Origin: Sneathia sanguinegens
Lineage (GTDB): Bacteria > Fusobacteriota > Fusobacteriia > Fusobacteriales > Leptotrichiaceae
Assembly: GCF_042033325.1 (NCBI RefSeq)
Contig: NZ_CP160095.1
Reading direction: 5' to 3' (one strand)
DNA: 64,000 nucleotides
Below, piece by piece: positions 42,593-51,265 of this stretch. Each line of letters opens with the position of its first letter. Position 1 is the first letter of the stretch. The notes under the pieces are model-generated. The model did no database searches. It was not told the DNA's origin and saw nothing but the letters and a program-made list of their open reading frames with translations. The position numbers and the translations under genes are program-made.

Positions 42593-42628
42593 AAAATACC
42601 CCTATTTACTAAATAAGGGTATTTTTTT
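42593..42628. terminator. Bidirectional terminator, also covering the prfB stop
   Basis: AAATACCCCTATTT and AAATAAGGGTATTT flank an ACT loop; A and T runs on either side allow both directions. The prfB stop codon (42609-42611) lies inside the loop, so the prfB coding end forms half of its own terminator. Confidence 0.85.
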
Positions 42629-43709
42629 GTGATTTAAATTTAAGATAGGCATTAATAAATTCATCTATATCTCCATCTAAAACTTTATCTACATTTCCTT
42701 CTTCATATTTTGTTCTATGATCTTTTACTAATTTATATGGTTGCATAACATAAGATCTAATTTGGCTTCCCCATTCAATCTTATTTTCTTCTCCTTTTAT
42801 TTCTTTCATTTCTTGTCTTTTTCTTTCTTGTTCTACTTCAAATAATCTAGCTTTCAATACTTTCATAGCTGATTCTTTATTTTTAATTTGTGATCTTTCA
42901 TTTTGACAAGTTACAACTATACCTGTAGGTTTATGAGTGATACGAACAGCAAAATCTGTTGTATTTACATGTTGCCCACCTGCACCTGATGATCTATAAG
43001 TATCTATTACTAAATCTGCCATATTTAAATTTACATCTAGGTCATTTTCAATTTCAGGAATTACATTTACAGCTGTAAAAGATGTGTGTCTTCGTGCGTT
43101 TGAATCAAAAGGTGAAATTCTTACTAATCTATGTACTCCTTTTTCGCAGGCAAGTAAACCATAAGCATAAGCTCCTTTAACATTAAAAGTTATAGATTTT
43201 ATACCTGCTTCTTCTCCAGCTAACATATCAAGAACTATACATTTGAACCCCTTCTTATTTGCCCATCTTTCATACATTCTAAAGACCATATTTGTCCAAT
43301 CACAAGCCTCTGTTCCACCTGCTCCTGAGTTAATAGTTACAATTGCATTATATGTATCATATTTATCACTTAATAAAATCTTATTTGAAAATTCAGTAGT
43401 TATTTCAACAAATTCTTCGTAAGTTTTTTCTAATTCTTTTTTTGAATTTTCATCACCACTTTCTATAAAATCTATTAAAATTTCTATATTACTATAAACC
43501 TCATTAATTTTTTCTATTTGTTCTAAAGTTAATTTTAATATATTTATTTCCTGCAATACTTCTTGATTGTCTTTTCTATCCCAAAAGTCTTCTTGCATCA
43601 TTTGACTTTCTAATTCTTGTATTTTCTTTTTCTTTTTTTCAACTTCAAAAGTTCCTTTTATATTATCATATATATTGATACTTTCTTTTTTTATTTCAAA
43701 AACTTCCAT
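42609..43709 (-). CDS. prfB: Peptide chain release factor 2
   Basis: RF2, 366 residues: SPF codon-recognition motif in VRISPFDSNARRHTSF, catalytic GGQ in SGAGGQHVNTTD, and the N-terminal helical domain. SPF marks it as the UGA/UAA factor. The usual RF2 autoregulatory frameshift at about codon 25 is absent: the frame is open through IKGTFEVEKKKKKI, so expression is not set by +1 slippage. The gene overlaps azlD by 14 bases. The end is inside the terminator. Confidence 0.96.
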   Translation of the reverse strand: MEVFEIKKESINIYDNIKGTFEVEKKKKKIQELESQMMQEDFWDRKDNQEVLQEINILKLTLEQIEKINEVYSNIEILIDFIESGDENSKKELEKTYEEFVEITTEFSNKILLSDKYDTYNAIVTINSGAGGTEACDWTNMVFRMYERWANKKGFKCIVLDMLAGEEAGIKSITFNVKGAYAYGLLACEKGVHRLVRISPFDSNARRHTSFTAVNVIPEIENDLDVNLNMADLVIDTYRSSGAGGQHVNTTDFAVRITHKPTGIVVTCQNERSQIKNKESAMKVLKARLFEVEQERKRQEMKEIKGEENKIEWGSQIRSYVMQPYKLVKDHRTKYEEGNVDKVLDGDIDEFINAYLKFKSQKNTLI

Positions 43710-44019
43710 TCAAAATCTCCTTTAATACTATTATTGTTGCAAGAGATAAAAAGGCTGTAAGACCCATACTCTTTTTTTTATATGCTAAAAATGTTACTAC
43801 ACCCATTGCTATTAATACTAAAAATACATCCTGTGTTTTATTTCCAATAGATGTGAATATTTCAGGAAAAGTTAAAACACTTAAAATGGTAATAGGCATA
43901 AGTTCAAATACTCTATTTATTCTTTTATTATTAGGTAATTTAATTAAAATAGGCAAAGATTTAAAGAATAAGGTTATCAAAAATACTGCTATAATTATTA
44001 TATATATTTTATTATTCAT
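43696..44019 (-). CDS. azlD: AzlD-type branched-chain amino acid exporter subunit
   Basis: The 107-residue small membrane protein has about four hydrophobic helices and the LPILIKLPNNKRINRVFELMPITILSVLTFPEIF pattern of AzlD. The start at 44019 is favoured by GGAGGAG upstream. AzlC and AzlD together form a branched-chain amino acid exporter in Bacillus. It overlaps azlC by eight bases and prfB by 14. Function is by family only. Confidence 0.85.
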   Translation of the reverse strand: MNNKIYIIIIAVFLITLFFKSLPILIKLPNNKRINRVFELMPITILSVLTFPEIFTSIGNKTQDVFLVLIAMGVVTFLAYKKKSMGLTAFLSLATIIVLKEILNGSF

Positions 44020-44707
44020 TAAATTTCTCCTCCACAAGCATTATAATTAGGGGTGCTATTATAATTGTTAATAACATTGTTATAGACTGACTAAGACCTA
44101 TAAGGCTCAAAACTATTTTTATAACTATACTTAATATTACAATTGAAATATATGAAAAATTTTGAAATAAACTAATAAGCAATAAATATAGAAAAATTGC
44201 ATATAGAATAAAATTAAGTGAATTTGTATACTTCAATGGTATTAATGAGCCAAAAATAGAACCTAGCATTGTTGAAATACAAAAGAAAGCATAAGCACAA
44301 AAACCAAAACCTATAGTTTCATAGATATTATATAATTTATTTATACTATAATATGAAACACATTCATCTGTTAGAAAAAAAGCATTCAATACTTTTAAAA
44401 AATTATTTTCTTTTTTTTGCTTATTTAAAATAGTTATATTAATCAGTGCATACCTTATATTTATTATTGCACTTGCTAAAATTATTTGTAAAGTGCTTGC
44501 ATTGGCTTGTAATAATTTTATAATTAAAACTTGACTACTTCCTGCATAAATAATTACACTCATAAGTGTAGTGGTTAATAATTGTAATCCTGCTTTACTT
44601 GCAATAAAGCCAAAAGTGAAAGCAAAGGGGAAAAAAGCTACACCCATAGTAATACCTTTTTTTGCTCCTATTAATATTTTCTTTCCTTTTATTTTAAATC
44701 CCCCCAT
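44012..44707 (-). CDS. azlC: AzlC-type branched-chain amino acid exporter subunit
   Basis: A 231-residue AzlC protein: GAKKGITMGVAFFPFAFTFGFIASKAGL (about 14-41), SVIIYAGSSQVLIIKLL and INIRYALINITI are all characteristic. It has five or six membrane segments. It pairs with azlD immediately downstream. The start lies within the last codons of polA (19-base overlap). Amino-acid export beside brnQ uptake elsewhere in the window suggests control of the branched-chain pool (inference). Confidence 0.9.
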   Translation of the reverse strand: MGGFKIKGKKILIGAKKGITMGVAFFPFAFTFGFIASKAGLQLLTTTLMSVIIYAGSSQVLIIKLLQANASTLQIILASAIINIRYALINITILNKQKKENNFLKVLNAFFLTDECVSYYSINKLYNIYETIGFGFCAYAFFCISTMLGSIFGSLIPLKYTNSLNFILYAIFLYLLLISLFQNFSYISIVILSIVIKIVLSLIGLSQSITMLLTIIIAPLIIMLVEEKFNE

Positions 44708-47226
44708 TTATCAGCTATATTATAGTTTACTTTAAGTTTTACCTTTTTAAATTTTATCGTATTTTCCATTATATTTTTTATTTCTTTTGCTTTTTCATCT
44801 GCTTCATCTTCTTTTAATTCAAATATTAATTCATCATGTACTTGTACCAACATTTTGTAGTTTTTCTTTTGTAATTCTAACATAACTAATTTTATAATAT
44901 TAGCTGCTGTACCTTGTATAACTGTATTTATAGCCATTCTTTTTGCTTGTTCATGTAATAATGAATTTTTAGAATTAATTTCTGGTATATATCTTCTTGT
45001 ACCAAATAAAGTTTCAACATATAGTTTTTGACTACAATCGGAAACAATTTCCTCTAAGAATTGTGTAACACCAAGATAAGTTTCAAAATATGTATCTATA
45101 TATTTTTTTGCATCTTTAACTGATATTTTTAACTCTTTTGATAAACCATAAGAAGTTTTACCATAAAGAACACTGAAATTAATAGTTTTACCTATATTTC
45201 TTTGTACCTTATCTATTTTTTCTGCAAAAGGAAATAACTTTCTTGCTGTATGTTCGTGAAGATCTATATCTTTTTCATAAGCTTGTAATAAATGACTATC
45301 TCCTGATAATTCTGCTAATACTCTTAATTCTATTTGTGAATAATCAAAAGATACTAATTTCATCCCTTTTTCTGCTATAAAACAATTTCTTATCATATTT
45401 CCTTCTTTGGTTCTAGTTGGTATATTTTGTAAATTAGGATTTTGTGAAGATAATCTACCTGTAACTGTCCCTGTACCATTGAAGCTAGAGTGTATTCTAT
45501 CATTTTTATCTGCATATAAAGGTAAGGGCTCAACATATGTAGATATTAGCTTTTTATAATATCTAAAATTCAATAAATGCTTAGCTATTTCTATACCCCT
45601 ATTAGCTAAAATTTCTAATACCTCAGCATCTGTTGAAAAACCTCTTTTTGTTTTTTTTACTCCTTCAATTTTCATTTTATTAAATAGTACATCTGCTAAT
45701 TGAGCAGGTGATTCTATATTAAAATCACAACCTGCAAGCTTAATTATTTCTTTTTTTTCTTTATTTACAATATCATCAAAAGTTTTAAATAATTTTTTAA
45801 ATTGATTTTTATCTATTTTTATTCCATTTTCTTCCATTTGAAATAAAGTAAAAATTAAAGGCTTCTCTATCTTGTTATATGTATCTTTTTCATCAACTTC
45901 TTTTAATTTTTTCTTCATTAATTTTTCTATTTGAAATAGATAATAGCATATTTTTATTTGTCTATCTTTTAATTCTTCTAAAGTTATATTTTTCAATATT
46001 TTTTTATCTAATTTTATAATAGAAATATCTGCATATTTCAACAATATATTTTCTATTTCAAAATTATCTGCCGTATTAATTACATATGCTGCTATTAATA
46101 TATCAAAAAAGTTAGAACTTTTAAGCCCCTTATGAAAATATTGCTTTGCATCATATAATATCATTTCAGCCTTTGTATTTATTTCTTCTAAATTTATCTT
46201 TTCAGAAAATAGTGTGTTTTCTTCTATATTTTCACAAATATATACTATATTCTCAACACAGCATGAAAAAAAGTTATCAGTATAATATATTGAAGCCTTA
46301 GTTGCATTTTTTAAAATACTTCTTATTTTTTGAAAATCACAGTTACTAACCTGTATCTTCACTTCTTTTTTTTCTTTATTCAATGACTTTAAAAAAGTAT
46401 TAAGTTCTAGATTTGAAAATATTTCTTTCAATTTTTCTATATTTTTTTCTTTAATACCCAAATCTTCTATATCAATATCAAAGTCTATATCTCTTTTAAC
46501 TTTTGCTAATTCTCTAGATAAAAAAGCCTTTTCTTTATCCATAATTAATTTTTCTTTTATTTTTCCCTTTATTTCTTCTATATTTTCATAGATATTTTCT
46601 AAAGTATCATATTTTTCAATTAATTTTGAACCTGTAACATCTCCTATACCTGTAACTCCTGGAATTCCATCAGATTTATCACCCTTTAGTCCAAAAAAAT
46701 CTGGTATTTGATTTGGATAAACTCCTAATTTTTTCTTTACTCCTTCATAAGTAGAAATAACTTCCCCTTTACCTAGTAAATGTATAAATACATTGTTATT
46801 ATCTGTTACTAATTGCTGTATATCCTTATCTCCTGTATATATATGCACTTCAAGTCCATTTTTCAAGCCAAAAGTTGTAAGTGTTGCAATAACATCATCT
46901 GCTTCATAGCCTTCTTTACAAAATGAATTAATTCCATAATCTTTTATTATTTCTTTAATAATATCAACTTGTTTAAGCAAATCATCAGGCATAGCTACTC
47001 TATTCGCCTTATATTCTTCATACATATTCTTTCTATTTAAGTCAGCTTTTTTTACATCATAGGCTGCAACTATATATTCAGGCTTTGTGTCTAAACATAT
47101 TTCTAGTTGCTTTACAAAGCCAAAAATAGCTCCTGTTGGAAAGCCTTTACTATTCATTAAATTTTGCATTGCATAGTACGATCTATACATTATTGCACTT
47201 GTATCTAATATTACTAATTTTTTCAT
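44689..47226 (-). CDS. polA: DNA polymerase I
   Basis: An 845-residue family A polymerase. The 5'-nuclease domain is intact (KLVILDTSAIMYRSYYAMQ, EGYEADDVIAT, YTGDKDIQQLV, GVTGIGDVTGSKL). The polymerase domain has SFDYSQIELRVLAELSGD (motif A), RNIGKTINFSVLYGKT (motif B) and LVQVHDELIFEL (motif C). The middle 3'-5' exonuclease region lacks the metal acids (ASIYYTDNFF where E. coli has FDTETD), so proofreading is probably lost, as in Taq. It fills gaps and removes RNA primers. Transcribed from an extended -10 promoter at 47251-47256. Confidence 0.96.
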   Translation of the reverse strand: MKKLVILDTSAIMYRSYYAMQNLMNSKGFPTGAIFGFVKQLEICLDTKPEYIVAAYDVKKADLNRKNMYEEYKANRVAMPDDLLKQVDIIKEIIKDYGINSFCKEGYEADDVIATLTTFGLKNGLEVHIYTGDKDIQQLVTDNNNVFIHLLGKGEVISTYEGVKKKLGVYPNQIPDFFGLKGDKSDGIPGVTGIGDVTGSKLIEKYDTLENIYENIEEIKGKIKEKLIMDKEKAFLSRELAKVKRDIDFDIDIEDLGIKEKNIEKLKEIFSNLELNTFLKSLNKEKKEVKIQVSNCDFQKIRSILKNATKASIYYTDNFFSCCVENIVYICENIEENTLFSEKINLEEINTKAEMILYDAKQYFHKGLKSSNFFDILIAAYVINTADNFEIENILLKYADISIIKLDKKILKNITLEELKDRQIKICYYLFQIEKLMKKKLKEVDEKDTYNKIEKPLIFTLFQMEENGIKIDKNQFKKLFKTFDDIVNKEKKEIIKLAGCDFNIESPAQLADVLFNKMKIEGVKKTKRGFSTDAEVLEILANRGIEIAKHLLNFRYYKKLISTYVEPLPLYADKNDRIHSSFNGTGTVTGRLSSQNPNLQNIPTRTKEGNMIRNCFIAEKGMKLVSFDYSQIELRVLAELSGDSHLLQAYEKDIDLHEHTARKLFPFAEKIDKVQRNIGKTINFSVLYGKTSYGLSKELKISVKDAKKYIDTYFETYLGVTQFLEEIVSDCSQKLYVETLFGTRRYIPEINSKNSLLHEQAKRMAINTVIQGTAANIIKLVMLELQKKNYKMLVQVHDELIFELKEDEADEKAKEIKNIMENTIKFKKVKLKVNYNIADKWGDLK

Positions 47227-47250
47227 TTTACCCTCACTTTTTCTACTCTC

Positions 47251-47259
47251 ATTATATCA
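47251..47259 (-). promoter_or_regulatory. Extended -10 promoter of polA-azlC-azlD-prfB
   Basis: On the minus strand TGATATAAT (TATAAT at 47251-47256) lies 25 bases upstream of the polA start. On the plus strand TATAAT occurs at 47284-47289 and again at 47292-47297, upstream of the peptidase gene. Confidence 0.65.
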
Positions 47260-47313
47260 AAAAACACCTTAAAAAAAAAGCAATATAATGCTATAATCAA
47301 AATGGTGATATTT

Positions 47314-48375
47314 ATGGAAAAAATAAGAAAATTACAAAAATATATTAAAGAAAATAAACTTTCTGGTTTATTTATAACAAGTCCTAAAAATGTATTCTAT
47401 TTAACTAAACTTGCCTGTGATCCTCACGAAAGATTACTGGCTCTAATTATTAAACAAGATGAAATTCATTTGTTAGTTCCTGCTATGGAATATGAAAATG
47501 CAAAAAGAAGTGTAGATAAAAGTATAAATATTGTAAAATATCTTGATACTGAAGATGGTTATGCCTTATTAGAAAAAAATACAGGTAAACTTTCTAACTT
47601 AGGCTTAGAAAAAAAGCATCTTACTATTGATAGATATGAAAGAATAGAAAAAATATTTAATATTCAAAATTTTACTTCAATTGATGAGCTTTTAATAAAT
47701 TTAAGAAAATATAAAAGTAATGATGAATTGGAAAAAATTAAAAAAGCCTGTTCTTTAGCTGACTTAGCTATAGATATTGCTAAAAAAAATTTAAAAGAAG
47801 GTATTAGCGAATTAGAGTTAAAAGCTATAATCGAATTTGAAATGAAAAAATATGCAAAAGCTATGTCTTTTGAAACTATAGTTCTTTTTGGTAAAAATGC
47901 CGCTGATCCTCATGGAGAAAGTGGACATACAAAATTAAAAAATGGAGATTTAGCACTTTTTGACTTAGGAGTATATTTTGAAGGCTATGCTTCAGATGAA
48001 ACAAGAACCATATATTTTGGAACACCTAATGCTGAAGCTCAAAAAATTTATGAAGTTGTTAAATGTGCAAATATGGAAGCAATAAAAGCTTGCAAACCTG
48101 GTGTTAGTTTTGCAAGTATAGACAAAATAGCAAGGGATATAATAAAAAAAGCAGGTTATGGTGAATATTTCACACATAGATTGGGGCATGGCTTAGGCTT
48201 AGATGTCCATGAATATCCTGATGTATCTGAAAAAACACAAGATTTATTAGAAGAAAATATGGTATTTACAATAGAACCTGGTATATATAAGCCAGGTATT
48301 GCAGGCGTTAGAATAGAAGATGATATTGTAATAACAAAAAATGGTTGTGAGGTGTTAACAAAATATGAGAAATAA
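47314..48375 (+). CDS. Xaa-Pro dipeptidase/aminopeptidase (M24)
   Basis: A 353-residue M24 metallopeptidase. The creatinase-like N-terminal domain runs to about 125. The catalytic pita-bread domain has LFDLGVYFEGYASDETRTIYFG (metal-binding Asp pair), HRLGHGLGLDVHEYPDV (His) and MVFTIEPGIY with IEDDI (Glu pair). It releases N-terminal residues before proline or cleaves Xaa-Pro dipeptides, suiting peptide-based growth. I use the ATG at 47314, which has GGTGAT at 47304-47309 upstream; an earlier in-frame ATG at 47302 is less likely. The next gene overlaps by 11 bases. Confidence 0.92.
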   Translation: MEKIRKLQKYIKENKLSGLFITSPKNVFYLTKLACDPHERLLALIIKQDEIHLLVPAMEYENAKRSVDKSINIVKYLDTEDGYALLEKNTGKLSNLGLEKKHLTIDRYERIEKIFNIQNFTSIDELLINLRKYKSNDELEKIKKACSLADLAIDIAKKNLKEGISELELKAIIEFEMKKYAKAMSFETIVLFGKNAADPHGESGHTKLKNGDLALFDLGVYFEGYASDETRTIYFGTPNAEAQKIYEVVKCANMEAIKACKPGVSFASIDKIARDIIKKAGYGEYFTHRLGHGLGLDVHEYPDVSEKTQDLLEENMVFTIEPGIYKPGIAGVRIEDDIVITKNGCEVLTKYEK

Positions 48376-48571
48376 TAATTTTACTATAGAAGAATTCCTT
48401 GATTTACAAAAAAGTATAAAGACAAAATTACATTTAAGAGATGCTTGTGGAGGTAATGTTATTGAAATAGAAGATAAAAATGAAGTAAAAAATATACAAG
48501 AATATTTTGAAAAAAAAGGTATTAGTGTCAATTTCAGTCCAGATAAAAAATATGTATATAAACTTTTATAA
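48365..48571 (+). CDS. Small RDAC-type protein
   Basis: A 68-residue protein, MRNNNFTIEEFLDLQKSIKT followed by LHLRDACGGNVIEI. It overlaps the peptidase end by 11 bases, so it is translated by coupling. The R-D-A-C-G motif in the middle and the short alpha/beta layout recall small proteins annotated RDAC family in fusobacteria; I know no function for them. The single Cys (about 29) in a conserved-looking motif could be functional. No signal or membrane segment. Confidence 0.65.
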   Translation: MRNNNFTIEEFLDLQKSIKTKLHLRDACGGNVIEIEDKNEVKNIQEYFEKKGISVNFSPDKKYVYKLL

Positions 48572-48604
48572 TTTTTTTATTCATAGTTAATCTTCAAAGA
48601 TTTT

Positions 48605-48633
48605 TTGTCTATTGTAGCAACATAGGTTATAAT
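48605..48633 (+). promoter_or_regulatory. Promoter of the EF-G paralogue gene
   Basis: TTGTCT (48605-48610), 17-base spacer, TATAAT (48628-48633), 29 bases upstream of the ATG. GGAGG lies just before the start. Confidence 0.8.
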
Positions 48634-48662
48634 ATATTAAATAAGTTTTTGGAGGTTTTTTT

Positions 48663-50633
48663 ATGAGAGTATATGATGTTTTAAATATTAGAAATATTGC
48701 AATATTAGGTCAAACGGGAGCTGGAAAAAGTAATTTTATTAAATCTTTAGAGTTTACTGCTGGTCTTACTAATAAGATTAGCAATCCTAATGATGAAATA
48801 AAGATTTCAAAAACAACTATGTTAAATACTATAGAATATCAAAACACAAAATATAATTTTTTAGATGTTCCAGGGTATATTGATTTTTCTGGAGAAATGA
48901 AATCTGCCTTAACTGCAGCTAACTGTGCAATAATTGTAGTCGATGCAACAAGTGATTTATCAATAGGTACAGAACTTGCCTTTGAGGCAACAGATGAAAA
49001 AAAACTTCCTAAATTTATATTCATCAACAAAATCGATAGCGAAAAAGCTGACTTTGATAAAATTATTCATCAATTAAAAGAAAAATTTGGAAAAAGAATA
49101 GCACCTTTTCACATTCCTTGGGGTAAAGGTGAAAGTTTCAAAGGACATATCAATATAGTTGATCTTTATGCAAGAGAATATAATGGTAAAACTTGTGATG
49201 ATGCTAAATTACCTGAAGGTATTTATTATACCGAAATAAGAGATATGTTACTTGAAGCTGTAGCAGAAACTGATGAAAATTTAATGGATAAATATTTTGC
49301 AGGAGAAGAATTTTCAACAGAAGAAATACATAGAGGCTTAAGACAAGGTGTTATAGATGGAACTCTAGTTCCTGTTATTTGTGGTTCAAGTTACAAAAAT
49401 ATAGGTTTACATACAACTTTTGATATGATAAAAGAATATATGCCTTCACCTTTAGATGATGAAAATATAATAAATAATAAAGATTTCATAGCACAAATTT
49501 TCAAAACTGTAATTGATCCTTTCTTAGGTGTTCTTTCTTATGCTAAGGTACTTTCTGGAGAAATTAAACAAGAAACTGAAGTATATAATATAAATAAAAA
49601 TAAAGAAGAAAAAATCGGTAAAATTTATACTTGGTCTCATGAAAATTTAATTGAATTACCTAAGGCAATAGTTGGAGATATAGTTGTATTTTCAAAATTA
49701 ACACATACCAAAAATTCTGACACTTTAAGCACAAATCCAAAAATATTAGCTTTAGACGAAATTGCTTTCCCTAAAGAACAAATGTTAATTGCAATTGTCC
49801 CTGAAAATAAGGCTGACGAAGATAAAATATCTACTGCTTTACACAAATTAAGAGATGAAGATTCAACATTCTATTGGAGAAGAGATACTGAAACAAAACA
49901 AACTATTTTAGGTGTACAAGGAGAAATGCACGCTAATAAAATAATTGAAAAATTAAAGAAAAAATATGGCGTAAAAGTTATTGTAACAAAACTTAAAGTA
50001 CCCTATAAAGAAACTATTTTAGGATCTTCTGATGTACAAGGGAAATATAAAAAACAATCAGGTGGACATGGTCAATATGGTGATGTAAAAATAAAATTTA
50101 GTCCTTGCAAAGAACATTTTGAATTTGAAGAAGAAATTGTTGGTGGTGTAGTACCAAAATCATATATCCCTGCTGTAGAAAAAGGATTAATAGAAGCTAT
50201 GAAAGAAGGAGTTTTAGCTAATTATCCAGTTACTGGTATAAAAGCTGTGCTTTATGATGGTTCTTATCATGAAGTAGATTCATCAGAAATGGCATTCAAA
50301 GTTGCTGCTTCACTTGCTTTCAAAAAGGGAATGCTTGAAGCTAAACCTATATTATTAGAACCTATTATGGAATTAAAAATAACTATCCCTGAAGAATATG
50401 TTGGTGATATTATGGGTGACATTAGTAAAAAAAGAGGTAGAGTTCTAGGAATGGAAAGTTTGGAAAATAAAAAGCAAATGTTAATTGCCAAAGCTCCTAT
50501 GTCTGAAACCTTTAAATATATAAATGATTTAAAGGCTATGACTCAAGGTCGTGGAAAATTTGAAATGACTTTCTCAAATTATGAAGAAGTTCCTCAAGAA
50601 CTTGCAACTAAAATTATTGAAGATAGAAAGTAA
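48663..50633 (+). CDS. EF-G-like translation GTPase paralogue (catalytic His replaced)
   Basis: A 656-residue EF-G homologue with all five domains (domain IV tip SYHEVDSSEMAFK is kept) but a changed G domain. The P-loop is GQTGAGKS (16-23) rather than AHIDAGKT. Switch I is shortened to SKTTMLNTIEY without the RGITI motif. G3 is DVPGYIDF (68-75), with Tyr72 in place of the His that positions the hydrolytic water in canonical EF-G. NKID (122-125) is normal. Domains III-V are intact, so it should bind ribosomes, probably with weak or no GTP hydrolysis. GTPase-deficient EF-G2 is known in Bacteroides. It has its own promoter and terminator, so it may serve a special condition. Confidence 0.9.
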   Translation: MRVYDVLNIRNIAILGQTGAGKSNFIKSLEFTAGLTNKISNPNDEIKISKTTMLNTIEYQNTKYNFLDVPGYIDFSGEMKSALTAANCAIIVVDATSDLSIGTELAFEATDEKKLPKFIFINKIDSEKADFDKIIHQLKEKFGKRIAPFHIPWGKGESFKGHINIVDLYAREYNGKTCDDAKLPEGIYYTEIRDMLLEAVAETDENLMDKYFAGEEFSTEEIHRGLRQGVIDGTLVPVICGSSYKNIGLHTTFDMIKEYMPSPLDDENIINNKDFIAQIFKTVIDPFLGVLSYAKVLSGEIKQETEVYNINKNKEEKIGKIYTWSHENLIELPKAIVGDIVVFSKLTHTKNSDTLSTNPKILALDEIAFPKEQMLIAIVPENKADEDKISTALHKLRDEDSTFYWRRDTETKQTILGVQGEMHANKIIEKLKKKYGVKVIVTKLKVPYKETILGSSDVQGKYKKQSGGHGQYGDVKIKFSPCKEHFEFEEEIVGGVVPKSYIPAVEKGLIEAMKEGVLANYPVTGIKAVLYDGSYHEVDSSEMAFKVAASLAFKKGMLEAKPILLEPIMELKITIPEEYVGDIMGDISKKRGRVLGMESLENKKQMLIAKAPMSETFKYINDLKAMTQGRGKFEMTFSNYEEVPQELATKIIEDRK

Positions 50634-50635
50634 AA

Positions 50636-50670
50636 GAATAGCAGTTGTTCTATTAGAGCAACTGCTATTC
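50636..50670. terminator. Bidirectional terminator between the EF-G paralogue and TetR genes
   Basis: GAATAGCAGTTG (50636-50647) and CAACTGCTATTC (50659-50670) form a 12-pair stem. On the minus strand TTTT follows. The stop codon of the TetR gene (50665-50667) lies inside the stem. Confidence 0.8.
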
Positions 50671-51255
50671 CCACATTTTTTTATACATCAAATGATCAAA
50701 TAGTTTAAAAAAACTTTCTATTTCATCTTTATTTCTACTAGATTTTAATTTTAACATAGTTCCTTCCATTTGATTCAATAAGATTTTTGAATAAATTTCT
50801 GGGCATATATGCTTATATCTACTATTTGTATTTGAAATCATTTGTAAAAATACCATTAATCTTATTTCTATTTTACCATAATAATCTTCTATTTTATTCC
50901 TTATTTCTTCATTAATATCTGACATTTCTATAGCTAAATTTCCTAATAAACTTCCACCATGACAGGCATTATTTTCTACACTACTAAAATATCTTGAAAA
51001 AAAACTTCGTAATTTTACCATAGATAAATCATCAACTATATCGTCAAAAACTTTTAATAATTCTTCTGTATGCAAATCTATTACTTCCTTTAATAGATCA
51101 TCCTTATTTTTAAAATAATAATAAAATGAGCCCTTCGGTATTTTACATACAGATAAAATTTCATTTACACCAGTATTAACATAGCCTTGGTAATAAAAAA
51201 GTTGCATACTTTTTCTTATTACATCTTTTCTCTTTTTCAAAACATTTTTATCCAT
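50665..51255 (-). CDS. TetR-family transcriptional regulator
   Basis: A 196-residue regulator with the TetR N-terminal helix-turn-helix: RKDVIRKSMQLFYYQGYVNTGVNEILSVCKIPKGSFYYYFKNKDDLLKEVI (9-59). The C-terminal ligand-binding half is of the type linked with AcrR-like/YxaF-type regulators, including a Cys/His stretch (NACHGGSLLGNLAIEM). It closes a long minus-strand run just after brnQ (gap of ten bases), so it is likely read from the same transcript. Whether it controls brnQ or gltS is a guess; no operator can be named. Confidence 0.88.
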   Translation of the reverse strand: MDKNVLKKRKDVIRKSMQLFYYQGYVNTGVNEILSVCKIPKGSFYYYFKNKDDLLKEVIDLHTEELLKVFDDIVDDLSMVKLRSFFSRYFSSVENNACHGGSLLGNLAIEMSDINEEIRNKIEDYYGKIEIRLMVFLQMISNTNSRYKHICPEIYSKILLNQMEGTMLKLKSSRNKDEIESFFKLFDHLMYKKMWE

Positions 51256-51265
51256 ACTTATTCAT

